This document shows, one piece after another, positions 43,457 to 54,868 of a stretch of 64,000 nucleotides of DNA. This stretch comes from Candidatus Contendobacter odensis Run_B_J11. Its GTDB lineage: Bacteria; Pseudomonadota; Gammaproteobacteria; Competibacterales; Competibacteraceae. The notes under the pieces are model-generated. The model did no database searches. It was not told where the DNA came from and was given only the letters and a program-made list of their open reading frames with translations. The position numbers were made by a program, and so were the translations under genes. The stretch lies in assembly GCF_000531125.1 (NCBI RefSeq), contig NZ_CBTK010000113.1:52121-116120 (forward strand). Direction: 5' to 3'. Positions within the stretch are counted from its first letter, which is position 1. Every line of letters starts with the position of its first letter.

Positions 43457-44698
43457 TCAATCCGCGATGATCCGTGGGCGATTGATCCGCGAACTGGCCA
43501 GCCGCAAAGTCGCTTGCCGGGACTCGTTGGCATTACGCGGTTCCGGGCGGTTGCTCGCGCTGGTTTCTACCCGTGTGATGCGCTGGCCTGCATTAACCGC
43601 CCCGTCATTACGCTTTGGCTGGTGAGCATCGCTCCGTCCAGCGATGTTCCGTGCTGGTTCAGGCTTGCCCTTCTGGTTGCCGGTCGCCGTCGGCGTCTGC
43701 CGCTCCTCTACGATGTTCCTGCCTTTCGACGCTGGCGCGGCGGATGCCAGTCGGAGAGCTGGGCGCACTGGATTCCGATCAATCTCAGCCTTGGCCAAGG
43801 GTTTTGCGCCCGCAGTTTTCGCCGCTGACTTCGGCGGGTTGTGTTCCACGTTCGCCAACGCTAACCGTACCGGCGGCTGGGTTTGCGGTTTAGCCTTGCC
43901 TCGCTCGCCATTAGCCAGCGCCAACCGCGTCGAGGTTTTGGCCTGAGCCTGAGCCTGAGCCAGTAACTTCTTCGCCTTTTCCCGTTCCACCCGCGCCAGA
44001 ACCTGCGCCGGCGGTTTACCCGGCGCCTGCGCCGTCGGGCGGGCGGGCATGGCCCGGGCAAACTGAATAGCAGCGGGTTTAATGATCGGTTCTGGGCGAT
44101 CCTGGCGGCTGGCCAGCAGTTCCCGCTGCTCGGCGCGACGGGCGGCCAGCAGCGGCAAGGATTGATACGGCGCCAGCGCGGCGATTTCGACTCGGGCGGT
44201 GCCCTGCTCCAGCATGCCCAGCCGGTCGGCGGCGGCATAAGATAAATCAATGGCCCGTTCGCCGACGAAAGGTCCTCGGTCAGTCACTTTGACGACAATA
44301 TGACGGCCGTTTTCCAGATTGGTCACCTGCACATAAGTGGGAAGCGGCAGGCTCTTGTGGGCGGCGGTCAGCTCGAACATGTTGAACAGCGGACCGCTGG
44401 AGGTCTTGCGACCGTGAAATTCCCAGCCATACCAGGAGGCGATGCCTTCCTCTCGATAGCCTTCGCTGGTTTCCTTGACCCGGTAGCGCCGGCCAAATAC
44501 CACATAGGTATCGGGATTGCCGGAGCGACTGGGCGACTCAACCTTGGGGATCGGTTCATCGCTGCTTGTGGCCGTGTCCGAGGAACTGACCGGCAGCGGG
44601 TTCGCCGACTGTGGATGGTCAGGAACGGTGCTACAACCCGCAAGCGCGCCCGCCAATGACACCCAAACCAATGCGTGGCTCCAAGAAGATTTCGCCAT
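43457..44698 (-). CDS. rlpA: RlpA-family septal ring lipoprotein
   Basis: A 413-residue outer-membrane lipoprotein. The lipobox gives Cys22 (LAGC). A double-psi beta-barrel domain (about 75-165, with EGIASWYGWEFHGRKTSSG) is the RlpA core that acts on denuded glycan strands. The rest is a long Ala/Lys/Pro/Arg-rich, low-complexity tail with three repeats of the form LALANxExxK. The usual C-terminal SPOR domain was not recognised, so septal targeting may differ. The ribosome site GGGAGG is strong at ATG 44698. It follows mltB by 78 bases in the cell-wall cluster. Confidence 0.9.
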   Translation of the reverse strand: MAKSSWSHALVWVSLAGALAGCSTVPDHPQSANPLPVSSSDTATSSDEPIPKVESPSRSGNPDTYVVFGRRYRVKETSEGYREEGIASWYGWEFHGRKTSSGPLFNMFELTAAHKSLPLPTYVQVTNLENGRHIVVKVTDRGPFVGERAIDLSYAAADRLGMLEQGTARVEIAALAPYQSLPLLAARRAEQRELLASRQDRPEPIIKPAAIQFARAMPARPTAQAPGKPPAQVLARVEREKAKKLLAQAQAQAKTSTRLALANGERGKAKPQTQPPVRLALANVEHNPPKSAAKTAGAKPLAKAEIDRNPVRPALRLASAAPASKGRNIVEERQTPTATGNQKGKPEPARNIAGRSDAHQPKRNDGAVNAGQRITRVETSASNRPEPRNANESRQATLRLASSRINRPRIIAD

Positions 44699-44776
44699 AA
44701 AAACACCTCCCTTCCACCGGAGGGCACGCCGAGGGCGCGCCGGATCGGTGCAATTTTTGTGGATTTTCAGGATGAC

Positions 44777-45904
44777 TCACTCAATACGAGCAATGCGAGT
44801 CGAATGTTCCGGCATGGCGCCGGCAGAGGATCGAGCGTAGCGCTCGCGGATTTCCTGGCTGAGCTGGTACACCGCCATGGCGTACAACAGGCTGCGGTTG
44901 TAGCGAGTGATGACGTAGAAATTGTCGAAGCCCAGCCAGTATTCCGAACGGTCGCGTCCCTGCAATTCCAACAACATCGCGGGTTGAGCGTCGCTGACGG
45001 GCGCTTCGGGAATCACTCCCTGGGCGCGCAGACGGGCGACGCTGGATTGGGGTGGATTCACTTGGCGGCTGACCAGGGCGGGATAGGCCGTGCCGCTCAC
45101 TGATGCCGGTACAGCGACCGGTTGCCCGCTGCGCCAGCCGTTTTTCTTGAAGTAATTTGCGACGCTACCGATGGCGTCACCCGGGTTGCGCCAGAGATCG
45201 CGGTGACCATCATCGTCGAAGTCCACCGCAAAGGACTGGAAGCTGCTGGGCATAAACTGCCCCAGTCCCATGGCTCCAGCATAGGAACCACGCGGGGCGA
45301 GGGGATCGATGCCCTCAGCGCGGGTGAGGAGCAGGTAGTTTTCCAGTTCCTTGCGGAAATAGGCCGCACGGCGGGGATAGGCGAACGCCAGCGTAGACAA
45401 TGCTTCCAGCACCCGGTATTTGCCCATGTTGCCGCCGTACTGGGTTTCCACGCCGATGATGGCGACCACAATTTCCGGCGGTACCCCGTACACCTGTTCA
45501 GCTTGGGCCAGTGCTGCGGCGTTGGCCCGCCAAAACTCTACTCCGCCTTGAATTCGTTTGGGATTGACGAAGATCGTCCGGTAGTCATACCAGGGTTTGG
45601 CTTCAGCCGGGCGGGACATGGCGGTGATAATGTCAGGCTTGGCATAGGCGCGGCTGAACACCGCTTGCAATTGCGCCGCGTTGAAACGGTGTTGGGTAGC
45701 CATTTCACGAATGAACGCCTGCACATCAGCCCGGCTTGCCAGCGACTTTCCGGCGTTCGCGGGGGAGGGATCAGCGACGGAGGTTGTGTCCGCTGCGGCA
45801 GGCGGACTGGAGGCGACCAGAGTATCCGGTGAGGGACGAAGCGGCGCTGGCGCAGCGCAGGCGCTTAATAACAGGGCAATTCCAAACAGATTAAAGCTCT
45901 TCAC
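44777..45904 (-). CDS. mltB: membrane-bound lytic murein transglycosylase B
   Basis: Cleaves the glycan backbone of peptidoglycan to 1,6-anhydro products. The lipobox around LLLSACAAP gives Cys16. The catalytic Glu lies in VETQYGGNMGKY. GAMGLGQFMPSSF, DFDDDGHRDLW and NPGDAIGSVANYF are family motifs. GTG 45904 is taken as start because it begins directly at the signal peptide. The frame extends to TTG 45928, 6 bases from rodA. It is part of the elongation cluster. Confidence 0.93.
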   Translation of the reverse strand: MKSFNLFGIALLLSACAAPAPLRPSPDTLVASSPPAAADTTSVADPSPANAGKSLASRADVQAFIREMATQHRFNAAQLQAVFSRAYAKPDIITAMSRPAEAKPWYDYRTIFVNPKRIQGGVEFWRANAAALAQAEQVYGVPPEIVVAIIGVETQYGGNMGKYRVLEALSTLAFAYPRRAAYFRKELENYLLLTRAEGIDPLAPRGSYAGAMGLGQFMPSSFQSFAVDFDDDGHRDLWRNPGDAIGSVANYFKKNGWRSGQPVAVPASVSGTAYPALVSRQVNPPQSSVARLRAQGVIPEAPVSDAQPAMLLELQGRDRSEYWLGFDNFYVITRYNRSLLYAMAVYQLSQEIRERYARSSAGAMPEHSTRIARIE

Positions 45905-45934
45905 GCGCTCATCTCGTCGTTGTTCCAAGGGCGA

Positions 45935-47038
45935 TTATCGCGTCGAGGTCCGGCGGTGCGCATGGATGCTCATTAAAATACCGAAGCCCGCCATGATCGT
46001 CACCAGCGAAGTCCCACCATAACTGAACAGCGGCAGCGGCAGTCCCACCACCGGTAACAGGCCGGAAACCATTCCAGAGTTTACGAAAGCATAGAGGAAA
46101 AAAATTAAAGTGAGACTACCGGCCAGCAATCTTGTGTAGGTATCCGGGGCGCGGGTGGCCAAATACAGGCAGCGGGCGACGATAAAGAAGTACAGCACCA
46201 GCAACAGGCAACCACCCACCAGGCCAAATTCCTCCGAAAACGCGGCGAAGATGAAATCGGTTGATCCTTCTGGCAAAAAGTCGAGGTGCGACTGAGTGCC
46301 GTTCAGCCAGCCCTTGCCGTAGATGCCGCCCGAACCGATGGCGATCTTGGATTGGATGATGTGGTAACCGGCCCCCAACGGGTCCGTTTCCGGATCCAGA
46401 AAGGTCAACACGCGCTGGCGCTGGTAGTCATGCATGATGAAGGTCCAGAACAGCGGGATCGCCGCGCCCAAAACGCCAGCCAGCCCGATCATGACGATCC
46501 AGCTCAATCCGGCCAGGAACAGCACCGAGGCTCCAGCGCAGCCGACTACCAGCGCGGTGCCTAAGTCCGGCTGCCTGGCAATCAGGATGAACGGCACCAC
46601 CGTAACCAGCACCCCGCCCAGCAGATGCCACCAGCGCGGCGGCAGCGGCTTATCACCGAAGAACCAGGCCATCGTCATCGGCACCGCGATCTTCATGATC
46701 TCCGAGGGCTGAAACCGCAGTACCCCCAAATCCAGCCAGCGTCGTGCGCCCTTGGAAATGTCACCGACCGCCATAACCGCCAGCAGCAGCAAAATCCCCA
46801 CCAGGTAAATCCACGGTGACCAGAAGCGGAAATAATGCGGCGGCACCTGCGCCAGAATCAGCATGATCACGAAGCCCAGGCCCAGCCGCATGGCCTGACC
46901 GATCACCAGATTCAAATCACGTTGCCCGGCACTGTAGAGCACGATCAACCCCAATCCCGATACTGCTAACAAGGCGAGCAGCAAGGGTAGATCAAGATAA
47001 ATCAGCTTGAGGAATTTACCGGTGTCATTCGGTTCCAT
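45935..47038 (-). CDS. rodA: peptidoglycan glycosyltransferase RodA
   Basis: A SEDS-family lipid II polymerase of the elongasome, partner of PBP2. It is 367 residues with about ten membrane helices. Family motifs include RWLDLGVLRFQPSEIMKIA, RQPDLGTAL, GKGWLNGTQSHLDFLPE and LPLPLFSYGGTS near the end. ATG 47038 is used with AGGA 11 bases upstream. ATG 47050 is equally in frame. Both overlap the end of mrdA (stop at 47025), so translation is coupled. Confidence 0.95.
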   Translation of the reverse strand: MEPNDTGKFLKLIYLDLPLLLALLAVSGLGLIVLYSAGQRDLNLVIGQAMRLGLGFVIMLILAQVPPHYFRFWSPWIYLVGILLLLAVMAVGDISKGARRWLDLGVLRFQPSEIMKIAVPMTMAWFFGDKPLPPRWWHLLGGVLVTVVPFILIARQPDLGTALVVGCAGASVLFLAGLSWIVMIGLAGVLGAAIPLFWTFIMHDYQRQRVLTFLDPETDPLGAGYHIIQSKIAIGSGGIYGKGWLNGTQSHLDFLPEGSTDFIFAAFSEEFGLVGGCLLLVLYFFIVARCLYLATRAPDTYTRLLAGSLTLIFFLYAFVNSGMVSGLLPVVGLPLPLFSYGGTSLVTIMAGFGILMSIHAHRRTSTR

Positions 47039-48962
47039 GGGGCGGGACATCCTGGGCGGGTGGAATCCCGGTGGTGATGGAATCGTCGTATTTATCGAGC
47101 AGCCAGGCATCCATGACCTTGCGCGCCAGCGGCGCGGCAGTGGCGCTACCGCCGCCGCCATGCTCGGCGATCACCGCCACCGCGATGCGCGGCTCCTCGG
47201 TCGGGGCGAAGGCGATGAACAGCGCATGATCCAGCAAATGCTTGGCCAGGTTCTTGGCGCTGTAGCGTTGATTCTGGCCCAAAGTGAAGACCTGGGCGGT
47301 GCCGGTCTTGCCAGCAATCCGATATTGGGCGCCGATCCCGATGCGATGCGCGGTGCCACCCTCGACCACATGGATCATGCCGGCGATCACCGCATCCCAG
47401 TAGCGGGGATTCTTGAGCGTGACCGGTGGCAACGGTCGCGGCGCTTCCAGGGTCTTGGCCCGGGTGCCGGGATCTTCAGTGGCGTACAGGATGCGCGGGG
47501 CAAAATTTTTGCCCTGCTGGGAGATAACGGCGACCGCGTGGGCCAGTTGCAGCGGCGTCGCCAAAAAATAGCCCTGGCCGATACCGGCGCTGAGAGTGTC
47601 TCCGGCGAACCACGGTTGCTTATGCACCCTGTTTTTCCACTCTTGGGAGGGCAGCAGTGCTCCCTTCTCGCCGGGCAGATCGATGCCGATTGGACGTCCC
47701 ATGCTGAACTGGTCCAGAAATTCATGAATACGGTCGATGCCCAAATTCAGCGCCAGATTGTAGAAGTACACATCGCAGGATTGAGCAATAGCCCGATCCA
47801 TGTCCACACTACCGTGGCCGCTGTGCTTCCAGTCGCGAAATTTGCGGCTCACGCCGGGCAAGCGGTAAAACCCTGGACAGAAGACCCCGCTGTAGCGGTT
47901 GACTACGCCGTAATTCAGTCCGGCCAGCGCCATCAACGGCTTGATGGTAGAACCTGGGGGATAGACGCCGCGCAGGGCGCGATTGAGCAGTGGCCGATCC
48001 TTGGAGGTGTTGAGGGCACGGTAAGAAGCGAAGTCAATGCCGTTGACGAACAGGTTGGGGTCGTAGATCGGCTGGCTGGCCAATGCCAGAACTTCACCGT
48101 TACGCGGGTCGAGGGCGACAATCGCGCCGTTGTAGCCTTCCAGCAGTTTTTCCGCAACGGCCTGTAAGCGGATATCAATGCTGAGATAAATATGTTGTCC
48201 GGGGGTGGGCGGGGTGCGGCTCAGCACTCGTAACGGTCGGCCATCGGCGTTGGTCTCGACCTGCTGATAGCCGGTGCGGCCATGGAGTACCGCTTCGTAG
48301 GATTTCTCTGCTCCGGTCTTGCCGATGTGGGTGCTGCCACTGTACTGGCCCGGATCGAGCCTGCTTAGTTCACCCTCGTCAATGCGTCCGACATAGCCGA
48401 TGGCGTGAACGGCACGCGGTCCCAGCGGGTAACGACGGGTCAGATCGGCTTTGATATCCACCCCCGGCAACCGGTAGAGATCAATCGCCAGCTTGGCGAT
48501 CTCCTCGTCGGTCAACTGAAAGCGCAACGGTACGCCCGCGTAGGGTGGACTGCGCCGGGCCAGCTTGCGGAAGCGCTCAATATCGGCGTCGGTCAGCGCG
48601 ATGCGCTCGCGCAGTTCCGCCAGAGTAGCGTCCAGATTCTTGACCTGCTCACGAGTCACTTCCAGATGGTAGGAGGCCAGATTATCGGCCAGCAGTACCC
48701 CATTGCGGTCGAAAATGAAGCCACGGGTAGGCGGCAGCGGCTGCAACCGGACCCGGTTGCTATCGGACAGCGTGGTGAAACGCTCGTGGTTGAGGACTTG
48801 CAGATAGACCAGCCGGCTGGCCACCGCCAGGAAGCTCAGGAAGACCGTGAACACCAACACCAGCGCCCGCCGGAAGAACAACTCGCTCTCGCTGGCGTTG
48901 TCCTTGGCCCGGGTCAGCAGTGGATCCAGAGGCGGTTGGGTGAACGGTTGCCAAGTTTTCAT
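47025..48962 (-). CDS. mrdA: penicillin-binding protein 2, peptidoglycan transpeptidase
   Basis: A class B PBP of cell elongation, 645 residues. One N-terminal membrane helix (about 32-55) anchors it in the inner membrane. The dimerisation domain contains RGFIFDRNGVLLADN. The transpeptidase domain has SxxK at Ser338-Lys341, SxD at Ser395-Asp397 and KTGT at 552-555. It lies between mreD and rodA in the standard order. Confidence 0.96.
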   Translation of the reverse strand: MKTWQPFTQPPLDPLLTRAKDNASESELFFRRALVLVFTVFLSFLAVASRLVYLQVLNHERFTTLSDSNRVRLQPLPPTRGFIFDRNGVLLADNLASYHLEVTREQVKNLDATLAELRERIALTDADIERFRKLARRSPPYAGVPLRFQLTDEEIAKLAIDLYRLPGVDIKADLTRRYPLGPRAVHAIGYVGRIDEGELSRLDPGQYSGSTHIGKTGAEKSYEAVLHGRTGYQQVETNADGRPLRVLSRTPPTPGQHIYLSIDIRLQAVAEKLLEGYNGAIVALDPRNGEVLALASQPIYDPNLFVNGIDFASYRALNTSKDRPLLNRALRGVYPPGSTIKPLMALAGLNYGVVNRYSGVFCPGFYRLPGVSRKFRDWKHSGHGSVDMDRAIAQSCDVYFYNLALNLGIDRIHEFLDQFSMGRPIGIDLPGEKGALLPSQEWKNRVHKQPWFAGDTLSAGIGQGYFLATPLQLAHAVAVISQQGKNFAPRILYATEDPGTRAKTLEAPRPLPPVTLKNPRYWDAVIAGMIHVVEGGTAHRIGIGAQYRIAGKTGTAQVFTLGQNQRYSAKNLAKHLLDHALFIAFAPTEEPRIAVAVIAEHGGGGSATAAPLARKVMDAWLLDKYDDSITTGIPPAQDVPPHGTE

Positions 48963-48980
48963 TGTCAGCCAGCCGGCACC

Positions 48981-49469
48981 TCAGTTCACCTGGAAATAGC
49001 GGCGGGTATCGCGCAGCACCACAAACAGCAGGGGCCACAGCACCATCCCGCCCACCGCTGGTGCCAGATACCAGCCATCACGCGGTGGGTAGCCGATGAC
49101 CCCGCTGATCCAGAACACCAGCACCTGCTCGATGAGCAGAAAGATCAAAACGCTGAAGGCCTGCCGCCACGGCGAAAATACCCGGATGCGCCGATAGGTT
49201 TGCAAGGTGAGATAGGCTACGGTCACGAACGCCAGGGCGTGTTGCCCCAGTAACGCACCACGGCCGGCATCCACCAGGAGTCCAACCAGCCAGCCGACGC
49301 CCATCCCGATGCGGTGTGGTAGGGCCATGCACCAGTAGATCAGCACCATCGCCACCCAGTCCGGCCAGAACCAGCCCAGCCATCCCGGCACCGGGGTGCC
49401 CGCCAACAGAAACGCCAGCAGGAAGCTGAGAGCGATGACTTCCCCGCCGGTGGATTGAACACTTGTCAT
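48981..49469 (-). CDS. mreD: rod shape-determining protein MreD
   Basis: A 162-residue inner-membrane protein with about five hydrophobic helices and the family features FLLAGTPVPGWLG and GRGALLGQHALAF. It links MreC to the elongasome. Its start overlaps the mreC stop by four bases (49466-49469), so the two are translationally coupled. mrdA follows 18 bases downstream. Confidence 0.93.
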   Translation of the reverse strand: MTSVQSTGGEVIALSFLLAFLLAGTPVPGWLGWFWPDWVAMVLIYWCMALPHRIGMGVGWLVGLLVDAGRGALLGQHALAFVTVAYLTLQTYRRIRVFSPWRQAFSVLIFLLIEQVLVFWISGVIGYPPRDGWYLAPAVGGMVLWPLLFVVLRDTRRYFQVN

Positions 49470-50362
49470 GGCGGCGGCGTTGTAGCGGTGCCAGCCACCG
49501 CCGGTGGTGTGGCTATTGGCTCATTCTCCAACAGCATCACTTCGCGAATCCGATCCAGTTGCGCGACCGGTCGGGCGATGATACGGGCGAATGGACTCCC
49601 CGGATCGAACTCGACTTTGCTGATGGTGCCCACGGGATAGCCGGGTGGAAATCGTCCGCCCAGCCCGGAAGTCACCAGCAGATCGCCGATTTTCACATCC
49701 TCATTGTTGGGAATATGTGGCAGTTCCAGTTCCTGAAAATTGCCGGTACCCCGCGCCAGAGTCCGAGCGCCGGTGCGGTTGATCTGAATCGGCAGGGCGT
49801 GGTTAGGATCGGTGATCAGAATCGCCGTCGCGGTAAACGGATCGGCGCGGATGATCTGGCCGATAATGCCGTGCTGGTCGATCACCGGTTGGCCGACAGT
49901 GATGCCGTGCTGGCGCCCGCGATTGAGCAGAATGTGATGCCGGTACGGATCGAAATCCACCGCCAGCAACTCGGCAATCAGCACCCGCTCCGGGGCGTTG
50001 ACCGCCGATTCGAGCAACGAGCGCAGCCGGCGATTTTCCGCCTCAAGGGTGGTGAGTTTCTGCAACTGGGCATTGAAAAATACCTGGCTTTCGCGCAGGC
50101 GGGCGTTCTCTTCCAGCAGGGTGGTGCGGCCCGCCAAATTCTCGTTTGCCCAGTTTCGGGCATCGGTTGGCAGCCGTGTCAGATAATGCAACGGGTAGAT
50201 CACAGTGGACAGGACATCATGCACGCCGCCCAGTGTGTGATAGCGATGGTCCACGGTCATCACGACCATGGACAGCGCGACCCACAGTCCAAGCTGGAGG
50301 GTGGCCGTCGGGTTGACGATGAACAAGTGGCGGACCCGTTTGCTGGGTTTGAGAGCTGCCAC
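49466..50362 (-). CDS. mreC: rod shape-determining protein MreC
   Basis: A 298-residue bitopic inner-membrane protein. A membrane helix (about 20-40) is followed by a coiled coil (about 75-112, ENARLRESQVFFNAQLQKL) and periplasmic beta domains with VDFDPYRHHILLNRG and VTSGLGGRFPPGYPVG. It bridges MreB filaments and PBP2 regulation. It lies 8 bases after mreB. The C-terminus is Pro/Thr-rich. Confidence 0.95.
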   Translation of the reverse strand: MAALKPSKRVRHLFIVNPTATLQLGLWVALSMVVMTVDHRYHTLGGVHDVLSTVIYPLHYLTRLPTDARNWANENLAGRTTLLEENARLRESQVFFNAQLQKLTTLEAENRRLRSLLESAVNAPERVLIAELLAVDFDPYRHHILLNRGRQHGITVGQPVIDQHGIIGQIIRADPFTATAILITDPNHALPIQINRTGARTLARGTGNFQELELPHIPNNEDVKIGDLLVTSGLGGRFPPGYPVGTISKVEFDPGSPFARIIARPVAQLDRIREVMLLENEPIATPPAVAGTATTPPP

Positions 50363-50370
50363 CGCTGGGC

Positions 50371-51441
<1,071 letters not shown>

Positions 51442-51454
51442 TCAAAAGCGGCCA

Positions 51455-51483
51455 ATCCTAACAAGCAGGGCGGTTGGGAGCAA
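51455..51483 (-). promoter_or_regulatory. predicted promoter of the mre operon
   Basis: On the minus strand TTGCTC (51483-51478) and TAGGAT (51460-51455) are 17 bases apart, upstream of mreB in the 121-base gap shared with divergent gatC. Confidence 0.45.
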
Positions 51484-51541
51484 GCTGGCAAATATGCTAG
51501 GGTTAGCGGACTTGATTCATGCAGCCAGGAGAATTTGCCCA

Positions 51542-51829
51542 ATGTCACTGGGACTCGCCGAAGTCGCTAAAATCGCCCATCTGGCGCGATTATCCATTCG
51601 TGAGGAGGATGCGCCAATTTATGCCCGCAATCTATCGGCTATTCTTGAACTGGTGGCGCAGATGAACGCTGTGGACACTACGGGCGTTGCGCCAATGGCT
51701 CATCCGCTGGATACCGCGCAGCGATCACGCGCCGATGAAGTGACCGAATCCAATCAGCGCGAGCGGTTTCAGGCGATTGCCCCGCGCATCGAAGCCGGCT
51801 TGTATCTGGTTCCCAAAGTCATCGAATAA
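51542..51829 (+). CDS. gatC: aspartyl/glutamyl-tRNA amidotransferase subunit C
   Basis: A 95-residue subunit of GatCAB, which converts misacylated Glu-tRNA(Gln) or Asp-tRNA(Asn). The family start [12 protein letters not shown] and VAPMAHPLD are present. ATG 51542 is the start. gatA follows after 20 bases. Confidence 0.95.
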   Translation: MSLGLAEVAKIAHLARLSIREEDAPIYARNLSAILELVAQMNAVDTTGVAPMAHPLDTAQRSRADEVTESNQRERFQAIAPRIEAGLYLVPKVIE

Positions 51830-51849
51830 GTATTTCTGCGACTAAAGCC

Positions 51850-53304
51850 ATGCATGAGAAAACGATTGCCCAACTGAGCGCCGGCCTCGCCGTCGGCCAC
51901 TTCAGCAGCGAAGAATTGACCTGCGCGTTCCTAGATCGGATCGCCCGGTTCAATTCCTCATTGAACGCTTTTATCACTATCACCGCCGAATCCGCGCTGA
52001 CGCAGGCCCGCGCTGCGGATGAGCGCCGTCGCCGGGGCGAAGCCGGACCGCTGACGGGCGTTCCTATCGCCCACAAGGATATTTTCTGCACCGATGGCGT
52101 GCGCACCTCCTGCGGCTCGCGGATGCTGGATCGCTTCATCGCACCTTACAACGCCACTGTGGTCGAGAAGCTCAACGCCGCTGGCACGGTGATGCTGGGC
52201 AAGACCAACATGGATGAATTCGCCATGGGGTCGTCCAACGAAACCAGCTTTTACGGCCCGGTGCGCAATCCCTGGGATTTGGAAGCCGTGCCCGGTGGCT
52301 CTTCCGGCGGTTCCGCCGCCGCAGTGGCCGCCCGGTTGACGCCTGGCGCTACCGGCACCGACACCGGTGGTTCGATTCGTCAGCCCGCCGCACTGTGCGG
52401 CATTACCGGGATTAAGCCCACTTATGGCCGGGTCTCCCGCTGGGGCATGATTGCCTATGCCTCCAGCCTGGATCAGGGCGGACCCATGGCGCGCACCGCT
52501 GAGGATTGCGCGCTGCTGTTGGGGGCGATGGCCGGCTTCGATCCGCGTGATTCCACCAGCGTGGATCGTCCCGTCCCCGATTACATTGCTCACCTTGACC
52601 AGCCGCTGGACGGGCTGAAAGTCGGTCTGCCCAAGGAATACTTCGGCGAAGGACTGGACCGCGCAGTCGCTCAAGCGGTCGAGGCGGCCATTGCCGAATA
52701 TCGGCAACTCGGCGCAGAGATGGTCGAGATCAGTCTGCCGAACAGTCACTTGGCGATTCCAGCCTACTATGTGGTCGCGCCGGCTGAATGCTCGTCCAAT
52801 CTGGCCCGCTTTGACGGGGTGCGCTATGGCCACCGCTGCGAGGATCCCAAAGACCTGCTGGACCTTTACACTCGTTCACGCGGCGAAGGCTTCGGAGCCG
52901 AAGTCAAACGTCGGATTCTGGTCGGCACGTTCGCGCTGTCGGCAGGCTATTACGACGCCTATTATCTGAAGGCGCAGCAGATCCGGCGCCTGATCAGCGA
53001 GGATTTCCGGCGGGCGTTCGCGCAGGTGGATGTGATCATGGGGCCGACTTCGCCCACCGTAGCCTTCAACCTCGGCGAGAAAGCGGACGATCCGATTACT
53101 ATGTATCTGTCGGATATTTACACCATTGCGGTCAATCTGGCCGGGTTGCCGAGCCTCTCATTGCCGGTGGGTTTCGTCGGTCAGCGCCCGGTCGGGTTGC
53201 AGCTCATCGGTGATTACTTTGCCGAGGATCGGTTGCTGAACATCGCCCATCGCTACCAGCAAGTCAGCGATTGGCACCAGCGCACACCGGCTGCGTTCGC
53301 TTAA
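51850..53304 (+). CDS. gatA: aspartyl/glutamyl-tRNA amidotransferase subunit A
   Basis: The glutaminase subunit of GatCAB, 484 residues, amidase-signature family. The catalytic triad is Lys76 (IAHKDIF), cis-Ser151 (GGSSGGS) and Ser175 ([11 protein letters not shown]), the expected positions. Ammonia released here is channelled to GatB. No clear ribosome site precedes ATG 51850, so coupling with gatC is likely. Confidence 0.97.
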   Translation: MHEKTIAQLSAGLAVGHFSSEELTCAFLDRIARFNSSLNAFITITAESALTQARAADERRRRGEAGPLTGVPIAHKDIFCTDGVRTSCGSRMLDRFIAPYNATVVEKLNAAGTVMLGKTNMDEFAMGSSNETSFYGPVRNPWDLEAVPGGSSGGSAAAVAARLTPGATGTDTGGSIRQPAALCGITGIKPTYGRVSRWGMIAYASSLDQGGPMARTAEDCALLLGAMAGFDPRDSTSVDRPVPDYIAHLDQPLDGLKVGLPKEYFGEGLDRAVAQAVEAAIAEYRQLGAEMVEISLPNSHLAIPAYYVVAPAECSSNLARFDGVRYGHRCEDPKDLLDLYTRSRGEGFGAEVKRRILVGTFALSAGYYDAYYLKAQQIRRLISEDFRRAFAQVDVIMGPTSPTVAFNLGEKADDPITMYLSDIYTIAVNLAGLPSLSLPVGFVGQRPVGLQLIGDYFAEDRLLNIAHRYQQVSDWHQRTPAAFA

Positions 53305-53378
53305 TCGCTCCTCGCCCTTCGCCAGAGGGGCCGGGGTCAGGGCGCTTTGCTTTCAAAAATTCAGGGTAGGGCGAAAGA

Positions 53379-54815
53379 ATGGAATGGGAAACGGTCATCG
53401 GGCTGGAAATCCACGCCCAGCTTGCCACCAAGAGCAAAATCTTCTCCGGCGCCGCGATTGCCTATGGCGCTGAACCTAATACTCAAGCCTGCGCGATTGA
53501 TCTCGGGATGCCGGGAGTATTGCCGGTGCTGAATCGGGAAGCGGCACGAATGGCGGTGATGTTGGGACTTTCTATTGGCGCTGAGATTGCCCGCCGCTCG
53601 GTATTCGCCCGTAAGAATTACTTCTATCCCGATTTGCCGAAAGGCTACCAGATCAGCCAGTACGAATTACCGATTGTCCAGAAAGGCCAATTGACCATTG
53701 ATCTGGAGGATGGAACCCGCAAGGTGATCGGTGTGACCCGCGCCCATCTGGAAGAAGACGCCGGTAAATCATTGCACGAAGACTTTCACGGTCAGTCCGG
53801 GATTGATCTGAACCGCGCCGGTACGCCATTGCTGGAAATCGTCTCGGAGCCGGAGATGCGCTCGGCGAAAGAAGCGGTGGCGTATATGAAAAAACTGCAT
53901 CAAATGGTGGTCTATCTCGGGATTTGTGACGGCAACATGCAGGAAGGCTCATTCCGCTGCGACGCCAATGTTTCGGTGCGGCGTAAAGGCGATCCTCAGT
54001 TCGGCACCCGCGCTGAAATCAAGAATCTTAACTCGTTCCGCTTTGTCGAACGGGCGATTGAATTCGAGATTGAACGGCAGATTGATCGGATCGAGTCCGG
54101 CGGAAAAGTGGTGCAGGAGACCCGGCTGTACGACCCGGACAAGGGCGAGACCCGTTCCATGCGCAGCAAGGAAGAAGCCAATGATTATCGCTACTTCCCT
54201 GATCCCGATTTATTGCCGCTGGTGCTGGATGAAGACTTCATCAATGCTGCCCGCGCCGATTTGCCGGAACTGCCGGATATTAAGAAACAGCGGTTCATGA
54301 CGCAATATGGATTGTCGGCTTACGATGCCGGCGTACTCACCGCTAGCCGCGAACTGGGTGATTACTACGAAGCGGTGGTTGCGGCGCTGGGCGGTGAGCC
54401 TAAATTGTGCGCTAACTGGGTCACGGGTGATTTTGCGGCATTCCTGAATAAGGACAACCGCGATATTGCTGACAGCCCAGTGAGTACCGCACAACTGGCC
54501 GGTTTGTTGCGACGGATTCAGGACCGGACCATCTCCGGCAAAATTGCCAAGGATGTATTTGAGGCGCTGTGGGCGGGCGAAGGCGATGCCGACGCGATTA
54601 TCGAAAAACACGGTCTCCGTCAAATTACCGATACGTCCGCCATTGAGAAAGTGATTGATGAGGTGATCGCGGCCAATCCGGATCAGCTCGCTCAATACCG
54701 CGCCGGCAAGGACAAGCTGTTCGCCTTCTTCGTCGGCCAAGTGATGAAAGTATCCAAGGGCAAGGCCAACCCACAGCAGGTGAATGATTTATTGATGGAG
54801 AAGTTGAAAGACTGA
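53379..54815 (+). CDS. gatB: aspartyl/glutamyl-tRNA amidotransferase subunit B
   Basis: The kinase/amidotransferase and tRNA-binding subunit, 478 residues. [14 protein letters not shown] at the start, [19 protein letters not shown] and the C-terminal YqeY-like domain ([16 protein letters not shown]) are present. It follows gatA by 74 bases and is closed by a strong terminator. Confidence 0.97.
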   Translation: MEWETVIGLEIHAQLATKSKIFSGAAIAYGAEPNTQACAIDLGMPGVLPVLNREAARMAVMLGLSIGAEIARRSVFARKNYFYPDLPKGYQISQYELPIVQKGQLTIDLEDGTRKVIGVTRAHLEEDAGKSLHEDFHGQSGIDLNRAGTPLLEIVSEPEMRSAKEAVAYMKKLHQMVVYLGICDGNMQEGSFRCDANVSVRRKGDPQFGTRAEIKNLNSFRFVERAIEFEIERQIDRIESGGKVVQETRLYDPDKGETRSMRSKEEANDYRYFPDPDLLPLVLDEDFINAARADLPELPDIKKQRFMTQYGLSAYDAGVLTASRELGDYYEAVVAALGGEPKLCANWVTGDFAAFLNKDNRDIADSPVSTAQLAGLLRRIQDRTISGKIAKDVFEALWAGEGDADAIIEKHGLRQITDTSAIEKVIDEVIAANPDQLAQYRAGKDKLFAFFVGQVMKVSKGKANPQQVNDLLMEKLKD

Positions 54816-54821
54816 TGGGGA

Positions 54822-54853
54822 AACAGCGCGGACTGAAATTCGCGCTGTTTTTT
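54822..54853 (+). terminator. intrinsic terminator of gatCAB
   Basis: AACAGCGCG (54822-54830) pairs perfectly with CGCGCTGTT (54841-54849) around a 10-base loop and runs into six T. Confidence 0.9.
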
Positions 54854-54868
54854 CAATAGTGCGCCCGC